Positions 25,238 to 33,765 are shown, counted from the stretch's first letter. The stretch: DNA of 39,351 nt from Planctomycetia bacterium (GCA_026401055.1 JAPLNP010000151.1:1-39351), one strand, 5' to 3'. The notes: generated by a model not told the origin, from the letters alone. A program made the numbers and translations.

Positions 25238-26866
25238 ATGCACGACCGGCACGAAAGTCAAGAGCAGCTTGCCCTTGAAGTGCGGGAACTGCGCGGGCGA
25301 CTGGCCGTTTTGGAGGCTTCCCGGGCCGACATGAAGGAGCAGGCCCGGGCCCTCGATCTGGCGCGGCAGCAACTGCTGTCGATCTTCGACAGCATCGACG
25401 AACCCATCTACGTCGCCGATCCCGAGAGTTGCGAACTCCTCTACGTCAACGAGGGCTTCAAGCGGCTCTGGGGAGAGGGCGTCGGACGGAAATGCCACGA
25501 AGTCTTGCAGAGCGAGGACGCGCCTTGCGTCTTCTGCACGAATGACAAGATCTTGGGCGAGAACGTCGGGCGGACGTATATCTGGGAGTTTCAGAATCAG
25601 ACCACCGGCCGCTGGTTCCGGTGCATCGACAAGGCCATTCCGTGGCCGGACGGACGCCTCGTTCGCTACGAAATGGCCATCGACATCACCGAGCGCAAAC
25701 AGAACGAGCAGTTGCTGCGAGAATCACACGACGCGATGGAAGAGCGCGTGTCCCGGCGGACCGCCGAACTCGCCGCCGCCAACGCCGCGCTCGTGAAGGA
25801 AGTCGCCGAGCGCAAGCAAACGGCCGAAGCACTGAGGGAAAGCGAAGCGACCACCCGCGCCATGATTGACGCCGTCACCGAGACCGCGATTCTCGTCGAA
25901 GCGGATGGAACCATCGTGACCCTGAACGAGACGGCGGCGCGGCGACTGGGCATCCGCGTCGACGAGGCCCTTGGCGTCCGTGCCTCTCGTTTTCTCTCCC
26001 CGGAAATAGTCGCGGCCCGGAGGCGCTACCACGAGCAGGTCCTCGCCTCGGGCAAGTCGGTCGAGTACGAGGACGTTCGCGACGGCAGGTGCTTTCATAC
26101 CAGCGTCTACCCCATCTTCGACGCCGAGGGCAAGGTCGCGCGGCAGGTCGTTTTCGCTCGCGACGTTACCGAGGCGAAGAAAGCCGACGAGGAACTGCGA
26201 CGCAAGCAGCGCCTCCTCCGGCAGTTGCTCGACCTGCAGGAGCAGGAACGGCGCCTGGTGGCCTACGAGATCCACGACGGGCTCGCCCAGGAACTCACCG
26301 GAGCCTTGCTGCGATTGCAGGCCTTTCGCGAGATCCTCAAGCGGGATCCCGACGATGCCTGGAGAGTTTTTGACGTCGGAGTGAACCTGCTCGGCCAGAG
26401 CGTCTCGGAAGCCCGGCGACTGATCACCGGACTGCGGCCGATGATCCTCGACGAGTCGGGCATCGCCGCCGCGATCGACTACCTCGTGTGCGAGAACACC
26501 CAGCGCGGCGGACCGCGGATCGAATTCCACGACGGCCTCGGAGACGACCGCCTGGCCGCCGCCCTGGAAGTCGCCGTGTTCCGAATCGTCCAGGAGGCGC
26601 TGACCAACGCCCGGCAACACAGTCGCGGCGATCGGGTCCGCGTGGACTTGTCCCGGCGCGACGGCACGGTCCGCGTCGAGGTCCGGGATTGGGGCGTCGG
26701 CTTCGACGCCGCGACGGTCACCGAAAACCAATTCGGCCTGGAAAGCATCCGCGAACGCGCCCGACTTCTCGGCGGCCACGCCACCGTCGACGCCGCCCCA
26801 GGCAAGGGAACCCGTATCCTCGTCGAATTGCCCGTCGTGAAGGACCTGCCCGGCGATGGCTCGTAA
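25238..26866 (+). CDS. PAS-PAS sensor histidine kinase (HisKA_3 / NarL-type)
   Basis: Cytosolic-looking two-component sensor of 542 residues. The ATG at 25238 follows GGAGGGTG, a strong site. Domains: a short N-terminal coiled coil (LEVRELRGRLAVLEASRADMK); PAS 1, about residues 45-150, with an unusual run of cysteines (CHEVLQSEDAPCVFCTND) seen in some redox or haem-type PAS domains; a coiled coil (RRTAELAAANAAL); PAS 2, about 210-315; a HisKA_3 H-box VAYEIHDGLAQELTG with the phospho-accepting His near residue 345; and an HATPase with an N-box-like NARQHSRGD near 455 and DWGVGFD near 483, ending GKGTRILVELPV. There is no membrane helix. No response regulator is adjacent, so its partner is encoded elsewhere. 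Confidence 0.9.
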   Translation: MHDRHESQEQLALEVRELRGRLAVLEASRADMKEQARALDLARQQLLSIFDSIDEPIYVADPESCELLYVNEGFKRLWGEGVGRKCHEVLQSEDAPCVFCTNDKILGENVGRTYIWEFQNQTTGRWFRCIDKAIPWPDGRLVRYEMAIDITERKQNEQLLRESHDAMEERVSRRTAELAAANAALVKEVAERKQTAEALRESEATTRAMIDAVTETAILVEADGTIVTLNETAARRLGIRVDEALGVRASRFLSPEIVAARRRYHEQVLASGKSVEYEDVRDGRCFHTSVYPIFDAEGKVARQVVFARDVTEAKKADEELRRKQRLLRQLLDLQEQERRLVAYEIHDGLAQELTGALLRLQAFREILKRDPDDAWRVFDVGVNLLGQSVSEARRLITGLRPMILDESGIAAAIDYLVCENTQRGGPRIEFHDGLGDDRLAAALEVAVFRIVQEALTNARQHSRGDRVRVDLSRRDGTVRVEVRDWGVGFDAATVTENQFGLESIRERARLLGGHATVDAAPGKGTRILVELPVVKDLPGDGS

Positions 26867-27147
26867 CGTCGGGCCCGCTGGGGCTGTGAGGCAGGGGACC
26901 ATCAGGCATTGTTCGATAGGCCAAACGCGCTGTGGCCGAGTCGCGTTCCTCGAAGACGCCCCGGCCGCGTCTTTTCTGGGCACGCCATCCGAGTGCCCCT
27001 GCTGGCGGGGGCGCCGAGCGGAATTCTTCGGAATGATCTCTCCCCCCGGGGTTGCCCGGCGAGGTTACGATGCGGAGCAGGTGGCGTGAAATCGGGTGCC
27101 GGTCTCGTACAAATCGGCGGAGCGCGCGTCTTAATAGGTGAGGCTTG

Positions 27148-27762
27148 ATGGACGTTCGGACGGGTGACACCTTGGCGACCGGAGCCCATGTGGCACAATC
27201 CGTGAGCGACGAACCCAGTTCAGCAGACCAAGCGAAACTCGTCCAACAGTTTTGCCTGGGTGATCGTTCGGCGTTTGCCGCGCTGGTGCGGATTTGGGAG
27301 CATCGACTGTTGACGATCGCCTATCGGGTCGTCGGCAACGTGCATGACGCGGAGGACGTGCGGCAGATCGTTTTTCTGAAGCTGGCCCAATCACCGAGTC
27401 AGCTCCGCGATCCGACTCGCTTTGCCGGTTGGCTGCGACGCTGCATTGTCAACGAGGCCCTCACGTGGCTCCGTCGGCGAGACGCCGAGGCCAAGGCAAA
27501 AGGATGTCTGGATGAAGCCGTCGCATCGACATCACCGTCTCCCTCGGAGCAGGCTGTCGCGAACGAGCAGTCGCGGCGGCTACTGCACGCGATGAGACAA
27601 CTTGATCCTGAGTCCCGCGCGCTGCTTTCGCTGCGGTTTGACGAGTGTCTGACCATTCGCGAAATCGGGGAAGTGGTGGAAAAACCGCCGATGACGGTTC
27701 ATTCGCAAATCACGCGAGCGCTCGAGCGACTTCGGCGACTGCTCGCATCCGAGCACGAGTAG
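27148..27762 (+). CDS. ECF-type RNA polymerase sigma factor
   Basis: Alternative sigma factor of about 204 residues. The ATG at 27148 follows GGTGAGG. Region 2 is clear: QFCLGDRSAFAALVRIWEHRLLTIAYRVVGNVHDAEDVRQIVFLKLA, with the DAEDVxQ signature. Region 4 is QLDPESRALLSLRFDECLTIREIGEVVEKPPMTVHSQITRALERLRRLL, a helix-turn-helix for the -35 box. A low-complexity serine linker (SPSPSEQA) joins them. The stop is followed after 3 nt by the next gene, which encodes a membrane-anchored protein with an RseB/LolA-like domain; such pairs are usual for ECF factors and their anti-sigma or signal partners. Upstream (26867-27147) no gene or strong promoter is seen. Confidence 0.9.
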   Translation: MDVRTGDTLATGAHVAQSVSDEPSSADQAKLVQQFCLGDRSAFAALVRIWEHRLLTIAYRVVGNVHDAEDVRQIVFLKLAQSPSQLRDPTRFAGWLRRCIVNEALTWLRRRDAEAKAKGCLDEAVASTSPSPSEQAVANEQSRRLLHAMRQLDPESRALLSLRFDECLTIREIGEVVEKPPMTVHSQITRALERLRRLLASEHE

Positions 27763-27765
27763 GGC

Positions 27766-29061
27766 ATGGTTGTGAACAAAGAGCCGTTACGACCCGCGGA
27801 TTCCGGCGACTTCGACGGTCCGCCGGAGCAAGAGATGGCGACCTTGTTCGCCGCGTCCGGGCCGCCCGCTCGGCCCGTGGACGCCGCCAAGCTGCTTTCC
27901 ACGGCGGGAGTCCTCCCGGCCTCCCGCGTCCCGATTTCCCCTTGGAGCAGTCCCATGTTTCGACGCATCGCCGCACTGGTGTCCCTCGCGGCCGGAGTTG
28001 CCGTAGTCGTGACCTTGTTGCTGCTGTTCGGCTCGAGCGCCACCGTGTCCTTTGCCGAGGTGATCGAGCAGATCGCCAAGACGCGGTCGATGGCCTACAA
28101 GCAGACCACAACGATCCCCGGCATGCCCGCCCAGACCTTTCGCATCGCCGCGCTAGCCGACGGGCTCATCCGAGTCGACTTTCCTGACGGCAACTACACG
28201 GTGATGGACACGAAGACCGGCAAGGCGCTGTGCGTCTCGCCAAATGAGAAGAAGGCGACGCTCATGATCGGTCTTCCCGTGTCACCGGGGCTCAACGTCT
28301 ACGAGATCATCCGCAACGCGGTCAACGAGAAGAGCGCGCGTCTGCCCGACGAAATGATCGATGGGCGGAAAGCACACGTGTTCCGCGTCGAGCCGCCCGA
28401 GGCGGTCCGCACACAGGGCCCTTTTCCGGCGCCGCCGATGGAGGTTTGGGTGGACCCGGAAACGAAGCTGCCGATTCGCATGGAACCGATCGGCAAGGAA
28501 GGCGAGGGGCAGGTGGTGATGGACGATTTCGTCTTCGACAAGCCGTTGGACCCGTCGCTTTTCAGCCTCGATCCGCCCGAAGGCTACGCCGTCAGGACCG
28601 AGGGCCTGGCGAGCTTGCTGCCGGCGCCCAAGGAGCCGGACCTGCTCGCGCCGCAGGTGATGCCGGGCGTGGGCCTTGGGCCGGTGAAGTTCGGCATGTC
28701 GAAGGAAGAGGTCGTCAAGATTCTCGGCAAGCCCGACTTGGACGAGAAAGAGGGCGTCGCATACCCATCGCGAGGCTATGAATTCATCATCAGTCCCCGG
28801 CGGGGCGTCGTCGCGATCACGTGTTTTTCGCAACAGACCCATGCCTTCAAGGTCCGCGACTTCGCCGGCAAGACCAAGGAAGGAATCGGCATCGGCTCAA
28901 GCCGCGAGGATCTCGAAAAGGCATTCGGCAAGCCGAACTCGGTGGAGAACTACGGTCCCGAAGCGGCCCACGCCGCCCACATTATTTACAGCAAGCTCGG
29001 GCTGGAATTCACGCTGTATAGCGGCAAGGTCGTGGGTTTCATGATGAGCGCCGCGCCGTGA
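27766..29061 (+). CDS. Membrane-anchored LolA/RseB-like protein with BamE-like repeats, putative anti-sigma partner
   Basis: The ATG is 3 nt after the sigma-factor stop, so the two are probably co-translated. A hydrophilic N-terminus of about 65 residues (DGPPEQEMATLFAASGPP) is followed by one membrane helix (FRRIAALVSLAAGVAVVVTLLLLFG). The periplasmic part resembles the LolA/MucB-RseB lipoprotein-sensing fold: VSFAEVIEQIAKTRSMAYKQT, MEVWVDPETKLPIRMEPI and FVFDKPLDPSLFSLDPPEGY. The C-terminus has two SmpA/BamE-like modules, GLGPVKFGMSKEEVVKILGKPD and GIGIGSSREDLEKAFGKPN. I infer a sensor that holds the sigma factor through the cytoplasmic tail, but no classical anti-sigma ZAS motif (HxxxCxxC) is visible. 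Confidence 0.78.
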   Translation: MVVNKEPLRPADSGDFDGPPEQEMATLFAASGPPARPVDAAKLLSTAGVLPASRVPISPWSSPMFRRIAALVSLAAGVAVVVTLLLLFGSSATVSFAEVIEQIAKTRSMAYKQTTTIPGMPAQTFRIAALADGLIRVDFPDGNYTVMDTKTGKALCVSPNEKKATLMIGLPVSPGLNVYEIIRNAVNEKSARLPDEMIDGRKAHVFRVEPPEAVRTQGPFPAPPMEVWVDPETKLPIRMEPIGKEGEGQVVMDDFVFDKPLDPSLFSLDPPEGYAVRTEGLASLLPAPKEPDLLAPQVMPGVGLGPVKFGMSKEEVVKILGKPDLDEKEGVAYPSRGYEFIISPRRGVVAITCFSQQTHAFKVRDFAGKTKEGIGIGSSREDLEKAFGKPNSVENYGPEAAHAAHIIYSKLGLEFTLYSGKVVGFMMSAAP

Positions 29062-29098
29062 GGAGCCGTGAAGGAACAGGTGCGCGACGTCCAGAATC

Positions 29099-29166
29099 GT
29101 GGGACGCGACTCCGTCGTCGCAAAGTACCTGATCCCAGGGCCGTCGGCGACGGGGTCGCCTCCCAC
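29099..29166. repeat. 68-nt near-perfect inverted repeat in a convergent gap
   Basis: GTGGGACGCGACTCCGTCG (29099-29117) pairs with CGACGGGGTCGCCTCCCAC (29148-29166) at 17 of 19 positions. It lies between the ends of the convergent genes 27766-29061 (plus) and 29211-31412 (minus), so it may also act as a bidirectional terminator. Confidence 0.6.
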
Positions 29167-29210
29167 AGTGTTTCGATTTCGTCCCGTTGTTCCTTCGCGA
29201 ATCCCCGCCG

Positions 29211-31412
29211 CTACTTCGCCGTGGTCCCGCGATCGGCCTCGACCGTCACCGTCGTCGCCCCGGCCAGAGAAAGTGCAAACTCCAGCGTCGCGTCATTGCC
29301 GGCCGTGACGCGCTGGGGCGTGCCGGCCGTCACGCGATACGCCGCGCCGGGCGTGACGGCAAACGTGCCCGCCGCCACCCGTAGCTTCGCTTCCCCGCCG
29401 CCGTTCATGGCGATCTCGATCCCGCCGGCGTCGTAGCGACGCACGTTCACGTTGACCGCTTGGGGCGACTCGATCGTCACCGGGATTTTCACCACCGCCG
29501 CCGACTCGTTCTGGGCGAGCCGGACCTCCGTGCATACGCCCTTCGGGTCAACGGTGCTCAGGAAGTCGTTGCCAGCGAGATTACCGCGGGCATCGTAGCG
29601 ATAGACGACGTGCAGGGCCCGGTCGCCCGGCCAGCCGTACGTGCCGGAGTTCTTCGTCACGATGCGATCCCGGCCGCGAATCGTGCCGGCGTGGATCGAT
29701 TCGATCTCGATCGGGTACATGTGCTCGACGAGCGTCTTATGGTCCATGCTGTGCGAGTACCAGTAGTACAGCGACCCGCGGTCGAGCTTCGCGAGGATGT
29801 CGAGATAGCTGGCCTCCGCCGTCGTGGCCGCGCTGCTGAGCGAGCACGGTGCACGGCTGAGTTGCAGCCCGACGACGGAGTCAGGGCTGCCCTCGCAACT
29901 GGCGATGACGTCTTCCTTCCAGAAAGCCCGCGACATCGGGTAGTCGGGCCCCTCGTTCGTGATGGTGACTCCGCCCTTGGCGGCGATGATCTGGACCACT
30001 TTTTTCAGCACCGGCAGCGACGCCCAGGCCACGCACGTCTTCTTGCGGGTCACGAGCTTGGTTTGCGGGTCGATGTCGACGCTGTGCCCGTCCCAGCGGT
30101 CGTAGCTGTAGCCGTCGGCGCCGTCGACGTAGGCGTATCCGCTGAGGAAGCCGTCGGCCCACATGCCCGTCGCCCCCAGCTCGTCGACCATGTACTCCAT
30201 CGCCCGGATCATCGCCTTGCCGAATCGGTTTTCCAGGGTCGGGTAGAAGATGTACCAGCGCCAGCCCGCGTCCACCCGCTCCTTGCTGAAGTACGGCTCG
30301 TAGTATTTGACATCGTTCCCGCCGTACATGATCTGCTTGCCATCGGCCCGGAGCACCCGCGAGTCGGGAAAACGCTCCTCGGGATTGTTGCAGGCGTACA
30401 GACCGTGGGCGACGTGGAACATGACCCGAACGCCGGGATAACGCTTCTTCGTCTCGGCGAACGTCTGCTTGATGAGCCGGCACTCCTGGGGGTACTCGGC
30501 GAACTCGAACCCTTCGAGCGAGACGGCCGGGTCGTCCGGCGGCTTGCCCAGGCAGCCAAGACTCGTGTACTTGAGGTTCAACAGGTCCATGGTCTCCGGG
30601 CTGGGCGGGTCTCGCCGGGGCACGAACGCAAACGCGCCCTCCACGCGGCGATTGAGGCCCTCGTCCTTGCGGACCTGGTTGATGAAGTCGTAGTAATCCG
30701 CCGTGGCCGTCGGATAGACCGCCCACTCGACGGTGTACGACGCTCCCTTGTCCAGTCCGAAGTTTTGGGTGCGAAGCGAGGCCAGACCGTCCGAGAAACT
30801 GCTCCGCTCTTGAATCTGATAGAGATCGTCCAACGCGAGGATGCCGACGCCGCCGCGCTCGTCGTGGACGAAGGCCGTCAGCTTGTTCAACATCGTCGGC
30901 GTCACGCCCTCGGCGCCGCGGGTGTTGATGTGATTCGAGAGAATGATCCCTACGACGTCGTCAGACGTGTTGCGGATCGTGTCGCGGACCATGATCCGCG
31001 TCGGCTGCAATTCGAGCCGCCGGTCGACGGCGTAGAACTGTCCCTGGGCTTGGACGCGATGGGTCTTCTCGTCGAGCTTCTCGGTCGCTGCCCGCCACGA
31101 CGCTTCGCCGCCGGTCTCCGGCTTGCCGGCAACCAGTCGGTTCTCGCCGCCGTGGGGATACGAGTAGCTCGACTCGATCCGATACGCCCGGCCCTTCACG
31201 CGGACAGTGAAGCCGCCGCCCTCGTTCACGTCGACCTCATACGCCAGCGGCGCGACCGGCGCCGGCAAGGCGACGGTCCTCTCGCTCGGCGCAACGACCG
31301 GGACCGGCGGCTCGGCGCCCGCAGCGATCGAACATGCTAACAAGCCCAGACACACGAACACGTCCGCAACCGGGGCAACACTCCGCAGTCCGGTCTTTCG
31401 GCGGGGAGTCAT
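29211..31412 (-). CDS. Secreted putative TIM-barrel glycosidase of unrecognised family
   Basis: A 733-residue exported protein. The ATG at 31412 follows AAGGAG. The signal region is longer than usual (about 33 residues, VADVFVCLGLLACSIAAGAE). Residues about 50-250 look like a beta-sandwich with GRAYRIESSYSYPHGGEN and NTSDDVVGIILSN. Residues about 265-560 alternate strands and helices in a barrel pattern: VMFHVAHGLYACN, WRWYIFYPTLENRFG, GATGMWADGFLSGYAYVDG (about residue 415), GGVTITNEGPDYP. The C-terminus is a beta-domain like those of alpha-glycosidases (GTFAVTPGAAYRVTAG). The Asp in MWADGF and the Glu in TNEGPDY are candidate catalytic residues. I do not recognise the family. Its neighbour 31577-32971 has a similar layout. 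Confidence 0.8.
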   Translation of the reverse strand: MTPRRKTGLRSVAPVADVFVCLGLLACSIAAGAEPPVPVVAPSERTVALPAPVAPLAYEVDVNEGGGFTVRVKGRAYRIESSYSYPHGGENRLVAGKPETGGEASWRAATEKLDEKTHRVQAQGQFYAVDRRLELQPTRIMVRDTIRNTSDDVVGIILSNHINTRGAEGVTPTMLNKLTAFVHDERGGVGILALDDLYQIQERSSFSDGLASLRTQNFGLDKGASYTVEWAVYPTATADYYDFINQVRKDEGLNRRVEGAFAFVPRRDPPSPETMDLLNLKYTSLGCLGKPPDDPAVSLEGFEFAEYPQECRLIKQTFAETKKRYPGVRVMFHVAHGLYACNNPEERFPDSRVLRADGKQIMYGGNDVKYYEPYFSKERVDAGWRWYIFYPTLENRFGKAMIRAMEYMVDELGATGMWADGFLSGYAYVDGADGYSYDRWDGHSVDIDPQTKLVTRKKTCVAWASLPVLKKVVQIIAAKGGVTITNEGPDYPMSRAFWKEDVIASCEGSPDSVVGLQLSRAPCSLSSAATTAEASYLDILAKLDRGSLYYWYSHSMDHKTLVEHMYPIEIESIHAGTIRGRDRIVTKNSGTYGWPGDRALHVVYRYDARGNLAGNDFLSTVDPKGVCTEVRLAQNESAAVVKIPVTIESPQAVNVNVRRYDAGGIEIAMNGGGEAKLRVAAGTFAVTPGAAYRVTAGTPQRVTAGNDATLEFALSLAGATTVTVEADRGTTAK

Positions 31413-31488
31413 GGGTTCTCCTTCTGGGTGGTTCGTCCTCTGCTATCTTCGCGCCCTTCGCGTGCTTCGTGGTCTGAGCGGCGAGCAA

Positions 31489-31563
31489 GGGGACAGGTCC
31501 ATGTTTTCGGCCGACGCTTCTCTCGCAAAACTCGTCTTCCCGCCGAAAAATGGACCAGTCCCC
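31489..31563. repeat. 75-nt palindromic element related to the 80-nt family
   Basis: GGGGACAGGTCCATGTTTTC at the left pairs with GAAAAATGGACCAGTCCCC at the right. It shares the GGGGACAG...CATTTTC scheme of the two elements in the sialidase/FG-GAP gene, with GGTCC instead of GTCCC. It lies in the 164-nt gap between two minus-strand glycosidase-like genes. Confidence 0.8.
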
Positions 31564-31576
31564 AGCCCACGGGCGC

Positions 31577-32971
31577 TCACTTCTTCCGCTCCTTCCCCAG
31601 CCGCTTGAGTTCCCCGTAGTAGTGCTTGTCGAAGAAATCGAGATGGCCGTCGTCCGGTTCCCACGCGAGATTCAACTCGTAGCCGATCTCGGTCCGCGGG
31701 AGCCGAACCTCGTGCTTCAGCGCGGCGTCGATGTGCTCCTGGGTAGGGGCCTGCCGCACGTAGCCCGGCTTGCCCGTCGAGCCCGTGTAAACCCAGTACC
31801 CCACGGCGTTGCTGATGTTGTACCCGCTCACCGTCCAGCGCAGAAAATCGTCGAGTTCCAGATCGGCTCTGCCCGCCTCGCCGCGGTAAATGTAGTCGCA
31901 ATAGGTGTCGATGAACGGGCAGTAGACGCGGGCGCTCGACAGCGGGTCGGTCGTGCAATGCCGAAAGAGGATGCGGTCGTCGCCGAGCATCTCGCGAGTC
32001 TTGCGGACAATCTCGTACGACGTGCGAAAATCCATGGTGACGCCGTCGAAGTAGAGTCCGTCCACCTTGTAGTCGTCCAGCGCCCGCTTCACCTCGCCGA
32101 AGAAGTCGTCGCCCGAGTAATAGAAGGGGCTGAAATAGGGGACCAACTTCATCCCGTTGCGATGGATTTCGTCCCTCATGCGGCAAAACTCGTCCATGTT
32201 GTCCGGCACGAATCGCGGAATCCGCCAGGGCTCGCGATCGCCGCCCGGCCAATACCACGAATGAACCACCATCACCTTGCAGAACCGCGCCGACGACTGG
32301 ATCAGCCGGTTGCTCGGGTAGCGGTACTGTTTCTCATTGCCTTCGTGCGCCGCCAGGTCCTCATACGCACGATGCCAGTTGTACGGACGCGGCGGAAACA
32401 CCGAAAGCCATATCTCCTCGCCCGCGGGCAACTCGTAGTCGATTGTCCAGGGGCTCTGGGCGAAGTCGGGCCGGGCGGTTTCCCTTTGGCTCGTCGGGTA
32501 AACGCCGAAGCCGCCTTGGCCGTCGATCAGGAGCCACTTCCCCGCGGTGTCCGCCTTGTACTCCGGCCGAAAAAGCCCCACGAAGCGCAGCTTGACCGCC
32601 CGCTTCGCCCTCAGGATCATCAGTGAATCGCCCTGCAACGAGAGCGTCAGCGCCGGCGAGGAGACGACACAGGCAAACTCGTTCTTGCGATCGAGCGACA
32701 AGGGAAGCACATCCGGCGGAAGCTCCACCCGGGCGACCTCCCGGCGTTCGGGGATCCGCTGGAAGCATCGTATGGACCCGGCGTTGTCCATGACGAACTC
32801 GGCGCCCGTCGTGACCGCGGAGAGTCCGGCGTCCTGTTGCTGGACGTTCTCCAACCGCATTCCCATGAACACGCCCGAGCGCGGCTCCGGCGGCGCCGGC
32901 TGTTCCTGGCCCCGAACCGCGGAAGGAGGCAACAAGGCCAACATCGCAACCGGTATCCACGTCCATCGCAT
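31577..32971 (-). CDS. Secreted putative glycosidase (TIM-barrel-like), second of a pair
   Basis: A 464-residue exported protein starting MRWTWIPVAMLALLPPSAVRG. The ATG at 32971 is chosen because GAGGAG lies 7 nt upstream; a tandem ATG at 32974 is equally in frame. About residues 35-205 form a beta-sandwich. The second half has barrel strands and helices: VMVVHSWYWPGG, GMKLVPYFSPFYYSGDD, VDGLYFDGVTMDFRTSYEIV (about residue 305, with candidate catalytic Asp residues) and YCDYIYRGEAGRADLE. It resembles glycosidase families that use Asp/Glu pairs, but I cannot name one. It precedes 29211-31412 in the same direction, so the pair may act on one glycan. From 32975 to 33268 I see no gene. Confidence 0.78.
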   Translation of the reverse strand: MRWTWIPVAMLALLPPSAVRGQEQPAPPEPRSGVFMGMRLENVQQQDAGLSAVTTGAEFVMDNAGSIRCFQRIPERREVARVELPPDVLPLSLDRKNEFACVVSSPALTLSLQGDSLMILRAKRAVKLRFVGLFRPEYKADTAGKWLLIDGQGGFGVYPTSQRETARPDFAQSPWTIDYELPAGEEIWLSVFPPRPYNWHRAYEDLAAHEGNEKQYRYPSNRLIQSSARFCKVMVVHSWYWPGGDREPWRIPRFVPDNMDEFCRMRDEIHRNGMKLVPYFSPFYYSGDDFFGEVKRALDDYKVDGLYFDGVTMDFRTSYEIVRKTREMLGDDRILFRHCTTDPLSSARVYCPFIDTYCDYIYRGEAGRADLELDDFLRWTVSGYNISNAVGYWVYTGSTGKPGYVRQAPTQEHIDAALKHEVRLPRTEIGYELNLAWEPDDGHLDFFDKHYYGELKRLGKERKK

Positions 32972-33268
32972 CATGATGCTCCTCGTGCTGAGACGCCGCG
33001 TCACGGTAGGGTGACGATCCCGCGGTGGTCGTTTCCGGCGACCCTGCCGCCGGCCACCCACGCCAATATCGCACGGCCAAACCGCCGTGGGAAGACCTTC
33101 ATGGAAGTCCGCTGTCGATTTACGACCGCGCCGCCTCCGTGTAGACTGAGCTACTCGGGGCGTCATTTCCGACACAAGAGCAGAGCCCGCGCCGGACGTC
33201 GCCGGTCATGTCGCGTCCGGTTGGTGTTCGTTCGCCGGTGACGTAACCTTTTATTTGCCAACACCTTA

Positions 33269-33307
33269 GCGTCTGTAGCTCAGGGGATAGAGCAACGGTT
33301 TCCTAAT
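33269..33307 (+). pseudogene. 5' half of a tRNA (tRNA-Arg-like, anticodon loop TTCCTAA)
   Basis: GCGTCTG (acceptor), T, AGCTC, AGGGGATA loop, GAGCA form a normal acceptor 5' strand and D-arm, followed by ACGGT and the loop TTCCTAA containing anticodon CCT (Arg). The matching 3' strand ACCGT and everything after are absent: the next bases are TGCAAGCCC. The break falls exactly after the anticodon loop, a common place for tyrosine-recombinase integration. Confidence 0.6.
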
Positions 33308-33330
33308 GCAAGCCCGGGCTTTTCGCAACA

Positions 33331-33366
33331 CCACGAAAAACCCTTGTTTTCTAGGGTTTTTCTTGG
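33331..33366. terminator. Hairpin with A-rich and T-rich arms
   Basis: CCACGAAAAACCCT (33331-33344) pairs with AGGGTTTTTCTTGG (33353-33366) at 13 of 14 positions around an 8-nt loop. The A and T tracts allow it to act as a terminator in both directions. It lies between the broken tRNA half and the two small minus-strand genes. Confidence 0.6.
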
Positions 33367-33401
33367 TTTCAAGCTTTGCTGCCAAAAAATCTCTGTGCCT
33401 A

Positions 33402-33412
33402 ATAAGGCGGTT
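33402..33412. repeat. Direct repeat, left copy (possible att core)
   Basis: ATAAGGCGGTT occurs at 33402-33412 and again at 33971-33981, flanking the two small minus-strand genes. Eleven bases is short, and neither copy coincides with the anticodon-loop break, so its identity as an attachment core is only a suggestion. Confidence 0.35.
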
Positions 33413-33453
33413 CTAAAAGGGGGGAAACGGCTGGCCGACCCCCACTCCCCCAC

Positions 33454-33765
33454 CTATTCGTAGGGTGGTGAGTTGTCGAACAGGACCCCACGAAAGCGGG
33501 CTGCCGTGTGCGTGTCGCTCACCTGCCCCAGGCCGTCATCGCGTTCCCACGGCGACTCGGCGTCCGGGTCGATCGGATGGTGACCATCTGCATTGCCACT
33601 CACAACCAAGGCCAGCAGGTGATCCGCGAGGCGGTGGTACGCCCGTGTGTTGACCGGCTCGGCACGCCGCATCGCCTCGCCGTTGGCTCGGCAGAACTGC
33701 GTCCACGACCAGCCGTTGCGGTGGGCGTCGAGTGCCAGCCGTTCGAGGTCGGTATATTTGGTCAT
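33454..33765 (-). CDS. Small hypothetical protein of a tRNA-linked island
   Basis: From ATG 33765 (GGGGAGG upstream, 9 nt spacing) a 103-residue protein: MTKYTDLERLALDAHRNGWSWTQFC, then AYHRLADHLLALVVSG, and a charged tail ending RFRGVLFDNSPPYE. The first half looks helical, with a tryptophan-rich WSWTQF motif. No membrane segment or known domain is recognised. It overlaps the upstream gene by 4 nt (ATGA), so the two are probably translated together. Position beside broken tRNA halves suggests mobile-element cargo or an integration-module remnant; no integrase is present in the window. Confidence 0.65.
   Translation of the reverse strand: MTKYTDLERLALDAHRNGWSWTQFCRANGEAMRRAEPVNTRAYHRLADHLLALVVSGNADGHHPIDPDAESPWERDDGLGQVSDTHTAARFRGVLFDNSPPYE

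Noticed and set aside
23078-25498. An 806-residue open frame on the minus strand opposite the FG-GAP region
   Set aside because: Its periodic valine/aspartate pattern mirrors the DxDGDGD repeats of the plus-strand gene, so it is a high-GC shadow.
29460-31340. A 626-residue open frame on the plus strand
   Set aside because: Antisense to the exported glycosidase-like gene and without domain or start signals.
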